Source: Tepidimonas charontis (GTDB taxonomy: Bacteria > Pseudomonadota > Gammaproteobacteria > Burkholderiales > Burkholderiaceae_C). Taken from it: 36,109 bases of DNA. Of the stretch, positions 1 through 7,701 are shown in pieces. The notes under the pieces were generated by a model. It did not search any database. It was not told the DNA's origin and worked only from the letters and a program-made list of their open reading frames with translations. Each line of letters starts with the position of its first letter. Within the stretch, counting starts at the first letter, position 1. The translations under genes and the position numbers were made by a program. Location: NCBI RefSeq assembly GCF_007556685.1, contig NZ_VJON01000030.1, forward strand, positions 1 to 36,109, written 5' to 3'.

Positions 1-401
1 CGGTGGAGCTGCTGCGCTACCCGGACCTGCGCGGTCAGCCGGTGGTGATCGGCGGCGGCCACCGGCATCAGCCCGAGCTGCTGGCCGACGGCACCCGCCG
101 TTACGCTCGGCTGGTCGAGTACGCGGGACGGGGTGTCATCACGACCGCCACGTACGAGGCACGGGCGCTGGGTGTGCATTCGGGCATGGGCCTCATGAAG
201 GCCGCGGCGCTCGCGCCCGAGGTGGTGCTGCTGCCGACCGACTTCGACGAGTACCGTCGCTACTCGCGACTGTTCAAGGCGGCGGTGGCCGAGATCGCGC
301 CGCAGATCGAGGACCGCGGCATCGACGAGGCCTACATCGACCTCACCGACGTGCCCGGGGCTCAGGACGCCGTGGGTGGCGACCCGCTGGGCGGCGTGCG
401 C
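1..401 (+). pseudogene. dinB: DNA polymerase IV fragment, truncated at both ends
   Basis: Y-family translesion polymerase fragment. The reading frame is already open at base 3, where the GTG is an internal Val codon (a 'SVELLRYP' context), so the first residues lie outside the window. About 133 residues are recognisably DinB: the fingers/palm segment with 'GVITTATYEAR' and the palm catalytic motif 'GIDEAYIDLTD' (Asp-Glu pair). Similarity stops at about base 401, just after 'PLGGVR', where the family would continue into 'TGLTCSIG..PNKLLAK'. The thumb, little finger and clamp-binding tail (roughly 250 residues) are absent. The frame stays open to a TAG at 957-959, but that part is only the antisense of the neighbouring hydrolase. 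Either a genuine deletion or an assembly junction removed the 3' end; the fragment should have no polymerase activity. Confidence 0.85.
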
Positions 402-1013
402 CTGCGCGTGGTCATCCGGCTTGCGCAGGGGAAAGAGGCTATCCCAAAACGCCAACCAAAACGCGGTACGCCATGGCCCGGCAAAGCCGACGGCCACCGC
501 CGCCCGCGCCCACCACGGCGGCTCGCCGTCGCGCACCACGGGCCCCAGCAGCACCACACCCGTGACCGACGCCGGCCCCTCGTGCGCGGCCCACAGTGCC
601 GAGCCGGCGGCGAACGAGTTGCCCAGGATCACCGCCGGGCCGGCCTGCAGATGCGCGATCAGGGCCAGCGCATCGTGCCCGATGGCGTAAGCCGAATAGT
701 CGTCCCACGCGACCGACGACTCACCGTGACCACGGATGTCCATCGTCACCACCCGGTAGCCGGCACGCCACAGCAACGGCCGCAGGGTGCGGTATTCGTG
801 GCGCAAATCGCCCATGCCGGGGATGGCCAGCACCAGCGGCCCGGATCCGCCGGTATCGTCATAGGCGATCCGGCCGTGGGGCAGCGTCAGGTAACGGGTG
901 ACGGCTGGCGGAATGGGGCTCGTCACCGCCCCTGCCTCCAGGGGCAGGGTCAGGGGTAGGGTCAGGGCGGCAGCGGCCCCGATGCGAGTCAACAGACGGC
1001 CTGTGGCGGACAT
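402..1013 (-). pseudogene. alpha/beta-hydrolase, 3'-truncated
   Basis: N-terminal ~203 residues of an alpha/beta-fold hydrolase read from an ATG at 1013, with a GGAG eight or so bases upstream. Residues 1-29 form a signal-peptide-like segment (two Arg, then a hydrophobic Leu/Thr/Pro stretch ending 'EAGA'). The fold is clear: 'VLAIPGMGDLR' (oxyanion-hole strand), 'MDIRGHGES', the nucleophile elbow 'GNSFAAG' with Ser133, and the cap segment 'FWDSLFPLRKPDDH'. The coding sequence then collides with the dinB fragment at about base 405, so the catalytic Asp and His expected in the missing last third are gone. The minus-strand frame stays open through the antisense of dinB only because the codons are in register and the DNA is GC-rich. 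Substrate unknown. Confidence 0.75.
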
Positions 1014-1106
1014 GCAAACGGCTCCAACGACAAGGGGTCAAACGAGACCCCCACTGTGCCGGATGCGGCGCGCCTGGGCGATGACCGACGGCGCCAGACG
1101 ATGGAC

Positions 1107-1163
1107 TTCAGGCGCCAGCGGTGCGTTCAGGCGCCAGCGGTGCGTTCAGGCGCCAGCACCGCG
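1107..1163. repeat. 19-bp direct tandem repeat, three copies
   Basis: Three adjacent 19-bp units at 1107-1125, 1126-1144 and 1145-1163. The first two are identical and the third, inside purN, differs at two positions. A fourth degenerate copy of the GGCGCCAG core lies at 1090-1097. On the minus strand each unit carries the last purN codons (Ala-Gly-Ala type) plus a TGA, so the array looks like a duplication of the purN 3' end running into the spacer. Confidence 0.9.
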
Positions 1164-1775
1164 CAACCAACGCTCGATGGCGCGCGGATAGATCAGGTGT
1201 TCTTGCGTGAGCACACGTGCGGCCAAGGTCTCGGCAGTGTCGCCGGGCAGGATCGGCACCACCGCCTGCTCCAGGATCGGGCCGTGGTCCAGCTCGGCCG
1301 TCACCAGATGCACGGTGGCGCCGGCAAAGCGACAACCGGCCTCGATGGCGCGGCGGTGGGTATGCAAGCCGGGGAAGGCCGGCAGCAGCGACGGGTGGAT
1401 ATTGACGATGCGCCCCGCATAGCGCTGCACGAAATCCGGCGTGAGGATGCGCATGAAGCCGGCCAGAACGACCAGCGCGTTGCCCAGCGGGTCGAAGCGA
1501 TCGAGGGTGCGCGCCAGCTCGGCGTCGAACGCGGCGCGGTCGGCAAAGGCGGTGTGGTCGACGACCGCGGTCGGTAGACCCTCGGCGGCGGCCCACGCCA
1601 GCCCTTTGGCCTCGGGCCGGTTGCTGATGACGGCCGCCACGTAGGCGCCCAGTCGCTCGCGCCAGCGTTGCGCCTGCGCCGCACGCACGATGGCCTGCAT
1701 ATTCGAGCCCGTGCCGGAGATCAAGATGAGCAGCGGCCGCGGCGGCCGCGCTTCGTGCTGTGTGCTCACACCCAT
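1146..1775 (-). CDS. purN: phosphoribosylglycinamide formyltransferase (GART)
   Basis: Transfers a formyl group from 10-formyltetrahydrofolate to glycinamide ribonucleotide, the third step of purine synthesis, in the cytosol. The 209-residue product matches the family length. It has the N-terminal 'LILISGTGSNMQAIV' phosphate-binding loop, the folate-site signature 'IVNIHPSLLPAFPG' with its catalytic His, and 'TAELDHGPILEQ' with the conserved Asp. The ATG at 1775 is chosen over the more upstream start at 1883 because family homology begins just after 'MGVSTQ'. There is no Shine-Dalgarno; a TACACT hexamer ends 6 nt before the ATG. The stop codon lies inside the 19-bp tandem repeat. Downstream on the same strand is the truncated hydrolase; upstream, an acyl-CoA dehydrogenase diverges. 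Confidence 0.95.
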   Translation of the reverse strand: MGVSTQHEARPPRPLLILISGTGSNMQAIVRAAQAQRWRERLGAYVAAVISNRPEAKGLAWAAAEGLPTAVVDHTAFADRAAFDAELARTLDRFDPLGNALVVLAGFMRILTPDFVQRYAGRIVNIHPSLLPAFPGLHTHRRAIEAGCRFAGATVHLVTAELDHGPILEQAVVPILPGDTAETLAARVLTQEHLIYPRAIERWLRGAGA

Positions 1776-1781
1776 GCCGAC

Positions 1782-1787
1782 AGTGTA
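1782..1787 (-). promoter_or_regulatory. TANNNT -10-like hexamer upstream of purN
   Basis: TACACT on the minus strand ends 6 nt before the purN ATG, which would place the transcript start at or next to the start codon. No convincing -35 and no Shine-Dalgarno are visible. It belongs to a repeated pattern in this window. Confidence 0.4.
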
Positions 1788-1952
1788 ACGGCGCGCGCAG
1801 CCCGAGCCACCCCAGCGCTGCGCCCGGCAGGCGGTAGAAGTAGCCTGCGCGGGCGGCGCCGGGCGCGGCCCGCGCGCTGTCACCCGTCCGACAGGTACGG
1901 TGCGGCGTTTGCGGCATAAAGTCGGTCATCACACGGCAGAGGAGACAACGCG

Positions 1953-3125
1953 ATGGAGCTGGCGTTCACGCCCGAAGAGCGGGCGTTTCGCAACGAGGTA
2001 CGGGCCTGGATCGACGCCCATCTCGACCCGGCCCTGGCCGCCAAGGTGCTCGCTGGCTTGCGTCTGAGCAAAGACGAGATCCAGGGCTGGGCACGCACCC
2101 TGGGCCGGCAAGGCTGGCTGGCGTACCGCTGGCCGCGCGCCTTCGGCGGCCCGGGCTGGTCGCCGGTGCAACAGCACCTGTTCGATGAGGCCCTGGCCGA
2201 AGCGGGTGCACCGCCCATATTGCCCTTCGGCCCGGTGATGGTGGCGCCGGTCATCATAGCCTTTGGCACGCCCGAGCAGCAGCAGCGCTTTCTGCCCGGC
2301 ATCGCCAGCGGCGACGTCTGGTGGTGCCAGGGCTACAGCGAGCCGGGCTCAGGCTCCGACCTGGCCAGCCTGCGCACACGCGCCGAGCGCGACGGCGCAC
2401 ACTACGTCGTCAATGGCCAGAAAACCTGGACCACGCTGGCCCAGCACGCCGACTGGATATTTTGCCTGGTGCGCACACGCGCCGAAGGCAAGCCGCAAAG
2501 CGGCATCAGCTTTTTGCTGATCGACATGAAGTCACCGGGCGTGACCGTGCGCCCCATCCGGCTGCTGGATGGTGAGTACGAAGTCAATGAGGTGTGGTTC
2601 GACAACGTGCGCGTGCCGGTGGACAACCGCATCGGCGAAGAAAACCAGGGCTGGACGATCGCCAAATATCTGCTGTCGCACGAGCGCGCCAACATCGCCG
2701 ACATCAACCGCAGCAAGCGCGAGCTCAAGCGATTGAAGCGTCTGGCGCAGGCCGAGGGGGTCTGGGACGACGTGCGACTGCGCGACCACATCGCGCAGCT
2801 GGAGGTGGATATCGTGGCGTTGGAGATGTTGGTGCTGCGCGTGCTGGCGGCCGAAAAAAGTGGCAAACCCGCGCTGGACATCGCCGCGCTGCTCAAAATC
2901 CGCGGCAGCGAAATCCAGCAGCGCCTGACCGAGCTGATGCTGCTCGTGGCCGGCCCGATGGCGCTGCCCTACTTGGAGCCCGCGCTGACCGGCTTGCCGG
3001 TGGCAGCCGCCGATGCGGCCCTGGCGCCGCTGGCGCCGCGTTACTTCAACCTGCGCAAAACCACCATCTACGGGGGCAGCAACGAGATCCAGCGCAACAT
3101 CGTGGCGCAGACATTGCTGGGCTGA
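1953..3125 (+). CDS. acyl-CoA dehydrogenase, large-subunit (PimC-like)
   Basis: FAD-dependent alpha,beta-dehydrogenation of an acyl-CoA thioester, passing electrons to ETF. The 390-residue protein has the family layout: N-terminal helical domain ('FTPEERAFRNEVRAW'), middle beta domain with the FAD/substrate motif 'QGYSEPGSGSDLA' around residues 127-139, and C-terminal helical domain ending 'TTIYGGSNEIQRNIVAQ'. GGAG sits a good distance before the ATG. The second acyl-CoA dehydrogenase starts 27 nt after the stop; such adjacent long/short pairs (PimC/PimD for pimeloyl-CoA, FadE pairs in steroid degradation) are known to form mixed heterotetramers. The pairing and the specific substrate here are inference; the downstream alcohol and aldehyde dehydrogenases suggest a shared pathway. 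Confidence 0.9.
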   Translation: MELAFTPEERAFRNEVRAWIDAHLDPALAAKVLAGLRLSKDEIQGWARTLGRQGWLAYRWPRAFGGPGWSPVQQHLFDEALAEAGAPPILPFGPVMVAPVIIAFGTPEQQQRFLPGIASGDVWWCQGYSEPGSGSDLASLRTRAERDGAHYVVNGQKTWTTLAQHADWIFCLVRTRAEGKPQSGISFLLIDMKSPGVTVRPIRLLDGEYEVNEVWFDNVRVPVDNRIGEENQGWTIAKYLLSHERANIADINRSKRELKRLKRLAQAEGVWDDVRLRDHIAQLEVDIVALEMLVLRVLAAEKSGKPALDIAALLKIRGSEIQQRLTELMLLVAGPMALPYLEPALTGLPVAAADAALAPLAPRYFNLRKTTIYGGSNEIQRNIVAQTLLG

Positions 3126-3152
3126 TTCGACCGAGACACCGGAGCACACACC

Positions 3153-4265
3153 ATGGACTTCGACTTGACCGACGAGCAGCTGCAGCTGCGCGATGCGGTG
3201 GCGCGCTGGGCCGAGCGCGCCTACACCTTCGAGCGACGCCGCGCCGACATCGCTGCCGGTGGCTTTGACTCGGGCGTTTGGCAGGCTTTGACCGAACTCG
3301 GCTTGACCGGGCTGACGGTGCCCGAAGTCCACGGCGGCATGGGCCAGGGGCCGGTGGAGGCGTTGGTGACGCTGCAGGCGCTGGGCAACGCGCTGCTGCT
3401 GGAGCCGCTGGCTGCCGCCTGGGTGGCGGCGGCCATGCTGCAGCACGGCGGAGGTTCGGCACTGCAGGCGGTGTGGCTGCCGCGGCTGGCGGCGGGCGAA
3501 CTGGTGGTGCCGGCGTTGCTGGAGCGGCGCAGCCGTCACGACCTGGGGCGTGTGGCCTGCCAAGCCAGTGCCGACGGCGACCATTGGCGCTTGAGCGGCC
3601 GCAAACACGTGGTGCCCGCCGGTGATCAGGCCGCCGCTTGGATCGTCTCGGCGCGCGCGCCCGACGGGTTGGCGCTGTTTTGGGTGGAGCGCAGCGCTGC
3701 CGGGGTGCATCTATCGCCCTATCCCTTGCAAGACGGCAGCCGAGCCGCCGACTTGGTGCTGGAAGCCACACCGGCGCAGCGCTTGCCCGGCAACGGCGCT
3801 GCCACCCTACAGTGGGGCGCCGATGTCGGCGCTGCCTTGGCCTGCGCACAGGCGGTGGGGGTCATGGAGCGGGCGCTGGCCCTGACCGTCGACTATCTGA
3901 AGACGCGCCACCAGTTTGGTGTGCCCATCGGCAGCTTCCAGGCACTGCGGCACCGTGCTGCCGACATGAAGATGGCGCTGGAGCTGGCGCGCGGTATGGC
4001 CGTCTATGCGCTGCTCAAACTCACCGCACCCGAGGCCGAGCGCCGCCAGGCCGTGGCACGCGCCAAGGTGCAGGTGGGCCAGTCGGCCCGTTTCATCGGC
4101 CAGCAGGCGGTGCAATTGCACGGCGGCATCGGCGTCACCGACGAATACGCCATCGGTCACTGCTTCAAGACGCTGACGCAGCTGGAGCTCAGCTGGGGCG
4201 ATACCTCACATCATCTGGGCATCGTTGCCGCCGGCATGACCGAAGAGGCTAACGTTGGCGCCTGA
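3153..4265 (+). CDS. acyl-CoA dehydrogenase, small-subunit (PimD-like)
   Basis: Partner acyl-CoA dehydrogenase of 370 residues, beginning 'MDFDLTDEQLQLRDAVARW' in the style of the pimeloyl-CoA dehydrogenase small subunit. The middle domain is degenerate: the segment around 'LSGRKHVVPAGDQAAAW' lacks the usual FAD-binding signature of the active subunit, as seen in the non-catalytic partner of heteromeric enzymes. The C-terminal domain is well preserved ('KTRHQFGVPIGSFQALRH', 'VQLHGGIGVTDEYAIGHCFK'). GGAG about 8 nt before the ATG supports the start. It follows the large subunit closely and is probably co-transcribed with it. Assignment to the acyl-CoA dehydrogenase superfamily is firm; the heteromer and substrate are inferred. 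Confidence 0.88.
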   Translation: MDFDLTDEQLQLRDAVARWAERAYTFERRRADIAAGGFDSGVWQALTELGLTGLTVPEVHGGMGQGPVEALVTLQALGNALLLEPLAAAWVAAAMLQHGGGSALQAVWLPRLAAGELVVPALLERRSRHDLGRVACQASADGDHWRLSGRKHVVPAGDQAAAWIVSARAPDGLALFWVERSAAGVHLSPYPLQDGSRAADLVLEATPAQRLPGNGAATLQWGADVGAALACAQAVGVMERALALTVDYLKTRHQFGVPIGSFQALRHRAADMKMALELARGMAVYALLKLTAPEAERRQAVARAKVQVGQSARFIGQQAVQLHGGIGVTDEYAIGHCFKTLTQLELSWGDTSHHLGIVAAGMTEEANVGA

Positions 4266-4327
4266 ATCGCGGCCAGCGGCAGAGCTCCGGCGGTGGCCGG
4301 GACGGGGCCAGGGGACGCCAGGCAGCG

Positions 4328-4345
4328 CCAGCGCCCAGGCGCTGG
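4328..4345. repeat. 8-bp perfect inverted repeat between gene pairs
   Basis: CCAGCGCC and its reverse complement separated by 2 nt, in the 235-bp spacer between the dehydrogenase pair and the GMC oxidoreductase. There is no T-tract, so a terminator role is uncertain. Nothing else convincing is seen in this spacer. Confidence 0.35.
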
Positions 4346-4500
4346 ATCGATAGGGGCCAGTGGCGCGGCCTCACACGGCGCGCAGACGGTCGAAGCAACA
4401 CGGATGTCGATCGCGGGTGTCGGCGCCGCGACATCTGAGCCATCGGTCTGCTGGTTTTCCCGCTGGCAGCACGCAGCGGGCTCGACCGACGATGCGTGGC

Positions 4501-6159
4501 ATGCACGCATATGAGGTCGATTACGCGATCATCGGCTCGGGCTTCGGCGGCGCGGTGGCGGCTTTGCGTCTGGCCGAAAAAGGCTACCGTGTCGTGGTGC
4601 TGGAACAAGGGCGGCATTGGCGGCCCGAGGACTTTCCTGCCACCAGCTGGCATTGGCGCCGCTGGCTATGGCACCCGGCGCTGGGCTGCCAGGGATTTTT
4701 CAGCCTGCGCCTTTTCCGCCACGTGGTGGTGCTGCACGGCAATGCGGTAGGCGGCGGGTCGATCACCTACGCCAACACGCTGCTGGTGCCACCGGCCGAG
4801 GTATGGACCCAAGGCAGCTGGGCCGCGCTGGACGACTGGGCCCGCGTGATGCCAGGCCACTACGCCACCGCCCAGCGCATGCTGGGCGTGACCCGCAACC
4901 GGCGCGCCGCCGCCGCCGACGAGCGCCTGCGTGCCATGGCCGAGGCCTGCGACGTGGCCGACAGCTGGCAATTGACCGACGTTGGTGTCTTTTTCGGCGA
5001 TGATGCCGACGACACCGGTGGTCGCCTCTACCCCGACCCCTACTTTGGGGGCGAGGGCCCGGCCCGCACCTCGTGCACCGGCTGCGGCGCTTGCATGGTG
5101 GGCTGCCGCGTCGGCGCCAAAAATACGCTGGACCGCAACTACCTGTACCTGGCGCAACGGCGCGGTGCCGAGCTGCGAGCACAAACCCGTGTGACGCGCA
5201 TCGTGCCCCTGCCCGCCCCCGACGGCAGCGCCGCCCCCGGGGGGCAGTATGGCTATGCCGTGCACACGGTCGGCAGTGACGGCGGCACCCGGCAGCGCGC
5301 GATCGTGCGGGCACGCGCCGTGGTGTGCGCCGCGGGCTCGCTGGGCACCCAGGCGCTGCTGATGGAGGCGCGCCGCCGTGGTGACCTCCCGTTTCTCTCA
5401 CCGGCCTTGGGACGCCACGTGCGCACCAACGCCGAGTCGCTGATCGGCATACGTTGGCCGGGCTGTGCCGAAGACCTCTCGCGCGGCGTGGCCATCGGCT
5501 CCAAGATCCGCCTCGACGCCTACACGACCGTGGAGGCCACACGCTACCCTGCGGGTTCAGACGCCATGGCGCTGTTGTCCACCGTGATGGGGCGCAACGA
5601 CACCCGTTTGGGTTGGCTGGCGACGCTGGTGCAGCGGCTGGTGCGCCACCCACAGGCCACGGCGCGGCTGCTGTGGCCCGGCCGCTGGGCCCGCGAATCG
5701 ATGATTTTGCTGTGCATGCAGACCCTGGACGGCACCTTGACCCTGCGTTGGGAGCGCCCCTGGTGGTGGCCCTTTGTCCCCCGGCTGCGCAGCCATGGCG
5801 CGCCGCTGCCCCACACCATCGCGGTGGTGCAGGCCTTTGCGCGGCGCGCCGCTGCCGCCACCGGCGGGGTGCCGATGGCGTCTCTGCCCGAAGTGTTGTT
5901 TCACATCCCCATGACCGCGCATTGCCTGGGTGGCGCCGTGATGGCCGCCCACCCCGACGCCGGCGTGTGTGACGCGCAGCAGCGTGTCTTTGGTCAGCAC
6001 AACCTGTACATCATGGACGGCTCGGTGATCGCGGCCAACCTGGGAGTCAACCCCAGCCTGACCATCGCCGCGTTGGCTGAGCGCGCCTGCAGCTTGATTC
6101 CCCCGGCCCATACGGCGCACGCGGCCAACGCCCACGCCGCCGCCGAATCTGCGGTGTAA
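4501..6159 (+). CDS. GMC-family FAD oxidoreductase (cholesterol-oxidase/alcohol-dehydrogenase-like)
   Basis: FAD-dependent oxidation of a sterol or other alcohol to the carbonyl. The 552-residue protein starts with the dinucleotide-binding motif 'YAIIGSGFGGAVAALRLA' at about residues 7-24, continues with 'GNAVGGGSITYANTLL', and ends with the GMC signature 'DGSVIAANLGVNPSLTIAAL'. A Cys cluster at residues 192, 195, 198 and 202 (CxxCxxCxxxC followed by 'GAKNTLDRNYLYLA') matches the cholesterol-oxidase-like ChoD branch. The start is uncertain: ATG at 4501 or 4492, neither with a clear Shine-Dalgarno; the longer open frame from 4360 is not supported by homology. No signal peptide is seen. An aldehyde dehydrogenase follows after 66 nt and could take the product aldehyde. 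The substrate is not determinable from sequence. Confidence 0.87.
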   Translation: MHAYEVDYAIIGSGFGGAVAALRLAEKGYRVVVLEQGRHWRPEDFPATSWHWRRWLWHPALGCQGFFSLRLFRHVVVLHGNAVGGGSITYANTLLVPPAEVWTQGSWAALDDWARVMPGHYATAQRMLGVTRNRRAAAADERLRAMAEACDVADSWQLTDVGVFFGDDADDTGGRLYPDPYFGGEGPARTSCTGCGACMVGCRVGAKNTLDRNYLYLAQRRGAELRAQTRVTRIVPLPAPDGSAAPGGQYGYAVHTVGSDGGTRQRAIVRARAVVCAAGSLGTQALLMEARRRGDLPFLSPALGRHVRTNAESLIGIRWPGCAEDLSRGVAIGSKIRLDAYTTVEATRYPAGSDAMALLSTVMGRNDTRLGWLATLVQRLVRHPQATARLLWPGRWARESMILLCMQTLDGTLTLRWERPWWWPFVPRLRSHGAPLPHTIAVVQAFARRAAAATGGVPMASLPEVLFHIPMTAHCLGGAVMAAHPDAGVCDAQQRVFGQHNLYIMDGSVIAANLGVNPSLTIAALAERACSLIPPAHTAHAANAHAAAESAV

Positions 6160-6214
6160 TTGGTCCCATGGCGCCGCCGCCGCGAAGGCGACCGCATCGC
6201 TCACCCCCCACGCG

Positions 6215-6220
6215 TACCGT
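6215..6220 (+). promoter_or_regulatory. TANNNT hexamer before the aldehyde dehydrogenase
   Basis: TACCGT ends 5 nt before the ATG at 6226; no Shine-Dalgarno is present. A possible leaderless start, although the gene could equally be read from the upstream transcript. Confidence 0.25.
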
Positions 6221-6225
6221 CCACG

Positions 6226-7692
6226 ATGAATGCCTGGCGACACGATTTCAGCCACTTGCCCCCTGGCGATCTGCCTGCGGCCTTGCAAGCCCAGTGCGAG
6301 CGCATGCGCGCGGCCTGGCGTGTCTCGGCTGCGGCCAGCGCCGATGCGCGGCGCGAGCGCTTGACGCGGCTGCTGGAAGCGGTGCTGGACCATGAAACCG
6401 AATGGGTACGCGCCATCGATGCCGACTTTGGCGGGCGCAGCGGCACCGAGACGCGCTTGCTGGAGCTCGCACCACTGGCCGATGAAATTCGCCACCTGCG
6501 GCGCCACGTGGCGCGCTGGATGCGCCCACGCCCGGTGCGCGTCAACTCCCTGTTTTGGCCCGCGCGGGCACGCATCGTGCCGCAGCCGTTGGGAGTGGTG
6601 GGCATCATCGGCGCCTGGAACTACCCCGTGCAGCTGACGCTGTCGCCGCTGGCCAACGCCTTGGCCGCTGGCAACCACGTTCTGCTCAAACCCTCGGAGT
6701 TGGCGCCACAGACGGCAGCCCTGTTGCGGCGGGTGCTGGCCGACACCTTCGCCCCCGACGTGGTGTGCGTGGTCATCGGCGGTGCCGACGTGGCGGCAGC
6801 GCTGGCCGCTGCCCCGTTGGACCACTTGCTGTTCACCGGCTCGACCCGGGTCGGTCGCTGGGTGATGCAGGCCGCTGCCGAGCGCCTGACCCCGGTGACG
6901 CTGGAGCTGGGCGGCAAGTCGCCGGCCGTCGTGGCCGACGACGCCGACCTCGACGAAGCCGCCGATCGCATCGCCAGCGCCAAGGGCTGGAATGCGGGGC
7001 AGACCTGCATCGCCCCGGACTATTGCCTGGTGCCGCGCGCGCGGCGTGACGCCTTCGTTGCGGCGCTGCGTACGAGTGTGCGGCGGCGCTGGCCACGCGG
7101 CCTGGCCGATGCGGACTACACGTCCCTGCTGTCCAGTGCCGCCTGGCAGCGCATGCAGCGCCTGGCGCAGGAAGCAGCGGCCGCTGGCGCCACCCTGGTG
7201 CCGCTGATGGCAGACGAGTCACCGTATGGCGACGCCAATGCGCACCGTATGGGCCCGATCGCGGTGTTGGAGCCACCGCCGCAGTGCGCCCTGATGCGCG
7301 AGGAAATCTTCGGTCCGCTGCTGCCGGTGCTGGGCTACGACGGCGATATCGAAGCCGCCATCGCACACGTCAACGCCGGCCCACGGCCGCTGGCGCTGTA
7401 TCTCTTTAGCCAGCGCCAAGCCACCATCGAGCGGGTGCTGCAGGCCACCACCAGCGGCGGCGTGACGGTCAACGACTGCATGCTGCACCAGCCGCAGCAT
7501 GGGCTGCCGTTTGGCGGCGTCGGCCTCAGTGGCATCGGGGCCTACCACGGGCGTCATGGCTTCGAGCGTTTTTCGCACCTCAAGGGGGTCTACCTGCAAC
7601 ACCCCCTGGTGGGCGCGATCTTCGACCGCTGGGTGCGTCCGCCCTACGGGGCCTGGACACAGCGCTTACTGCGCTGGATGCTGCGGCGCTGA
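6226..7692 (+). CDS. aldehyde dehydrogenase (coniferyl-aldehyde-dehydrogenase-like)
   Basis: NAD(P)-dependent oxidation of an aldehyde to the carboxylic acid. The 488-residue protein carries 'GIIGAWNYPVQLTLSPL', the cofactor-loop motif 'FTGSTRVGRWVM', the general base Glu227 in 'LELGGKSP' and the nucleophile Cys261 in 'GQTCIAPDY'. The relatively short length, and the phrase 'NYPVQLTLSPLANALAAGN', fit the class-3-like branch containing coniferyl-aldehyde and fatty-aldehyde dehydrogenases. The ATG at 6226 fits homology; the in-frame extension to 6160 is low-complexity and basic. It lies 66 nt after the GMC oxidase, and the two plausibly act in series, alcohol to aldehyde to acid, with the upstream acyl-CoA dehydrogenases continuing the pathway (inference). 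The gene converges on the next with a 9-nt gap. Confidence 0.92.
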   Translation: MNAWRHDFSHLPPGDLPAALQAQCERMRAAWRVSAAASADARRERLTRLLEAVLDHETEWVRAIDADFGGRSGTETRLLELAPLADEIRHLRRHVARWMRPRPVRVNSLFWPARARIVPQPLGVVGIIGAWNYPVQLTLSPLANALAAGNHVLLKPSELAPQTAALLRRVLADTFAPDVVCVVIGGADVAAALAAAPLDHLLFTGSTRVGRWVMQAAAERLTPVTLELGGKSPAVVADDADLDEAADRIASAKGWNAGQTCIAPDYCLVPRARRDAFVAALRTSVRRRWPRGLADADYTSLLSSAAWQRMQRLAQEAAAAGATLVPLMADESPYGDANAHRMGPIAVLEPPPQCALMREEIFGPLLPVLGYDGDIEAAIAHVNAGPRPLALYLFSQRQATIERVLQATTSGGVTVNDCMLHQPQHGLPFGGVGLSGIGAYHGRHGFERFSHLKGVYLQHPLVGAIFDRWVRPPYGAWTQRLLRWMLRR

Positions 7693-7701
7693 GCCTGCCG
7701 C

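Noticed and set aside
3-959. A 318-codon frame that could be read as a full dinB-derived protein
   Set aside because: Only the first ~133 codons are DinB; the rest is the antisense of the hydrolase, in register and stop-free because of high GC.
1090-1163. Possible CRISPR-like repeats
   Set aside because: Units are directly adjacent with no spacers, only three copies, and derived from the purN end.
2532-3710. 392-codon minus-strand frame
   Set aside because: Antisense to the acyl-CoA dehydrogenase pair; Gln/His/Arg-rich composition with no motif.
4360-4500. N-terminal extension of the GMC oxidoreductase
   Set aside because: The residues are basic and low-complexity with no membrane or signal features, and the FAD motif already sits at the expected distance from 4501.
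5557-6825. 422-codon minus-strand frame across the GMC/ALDH boundary
   Set aside because: Antisense to two well-supported genes and with shadow composition.
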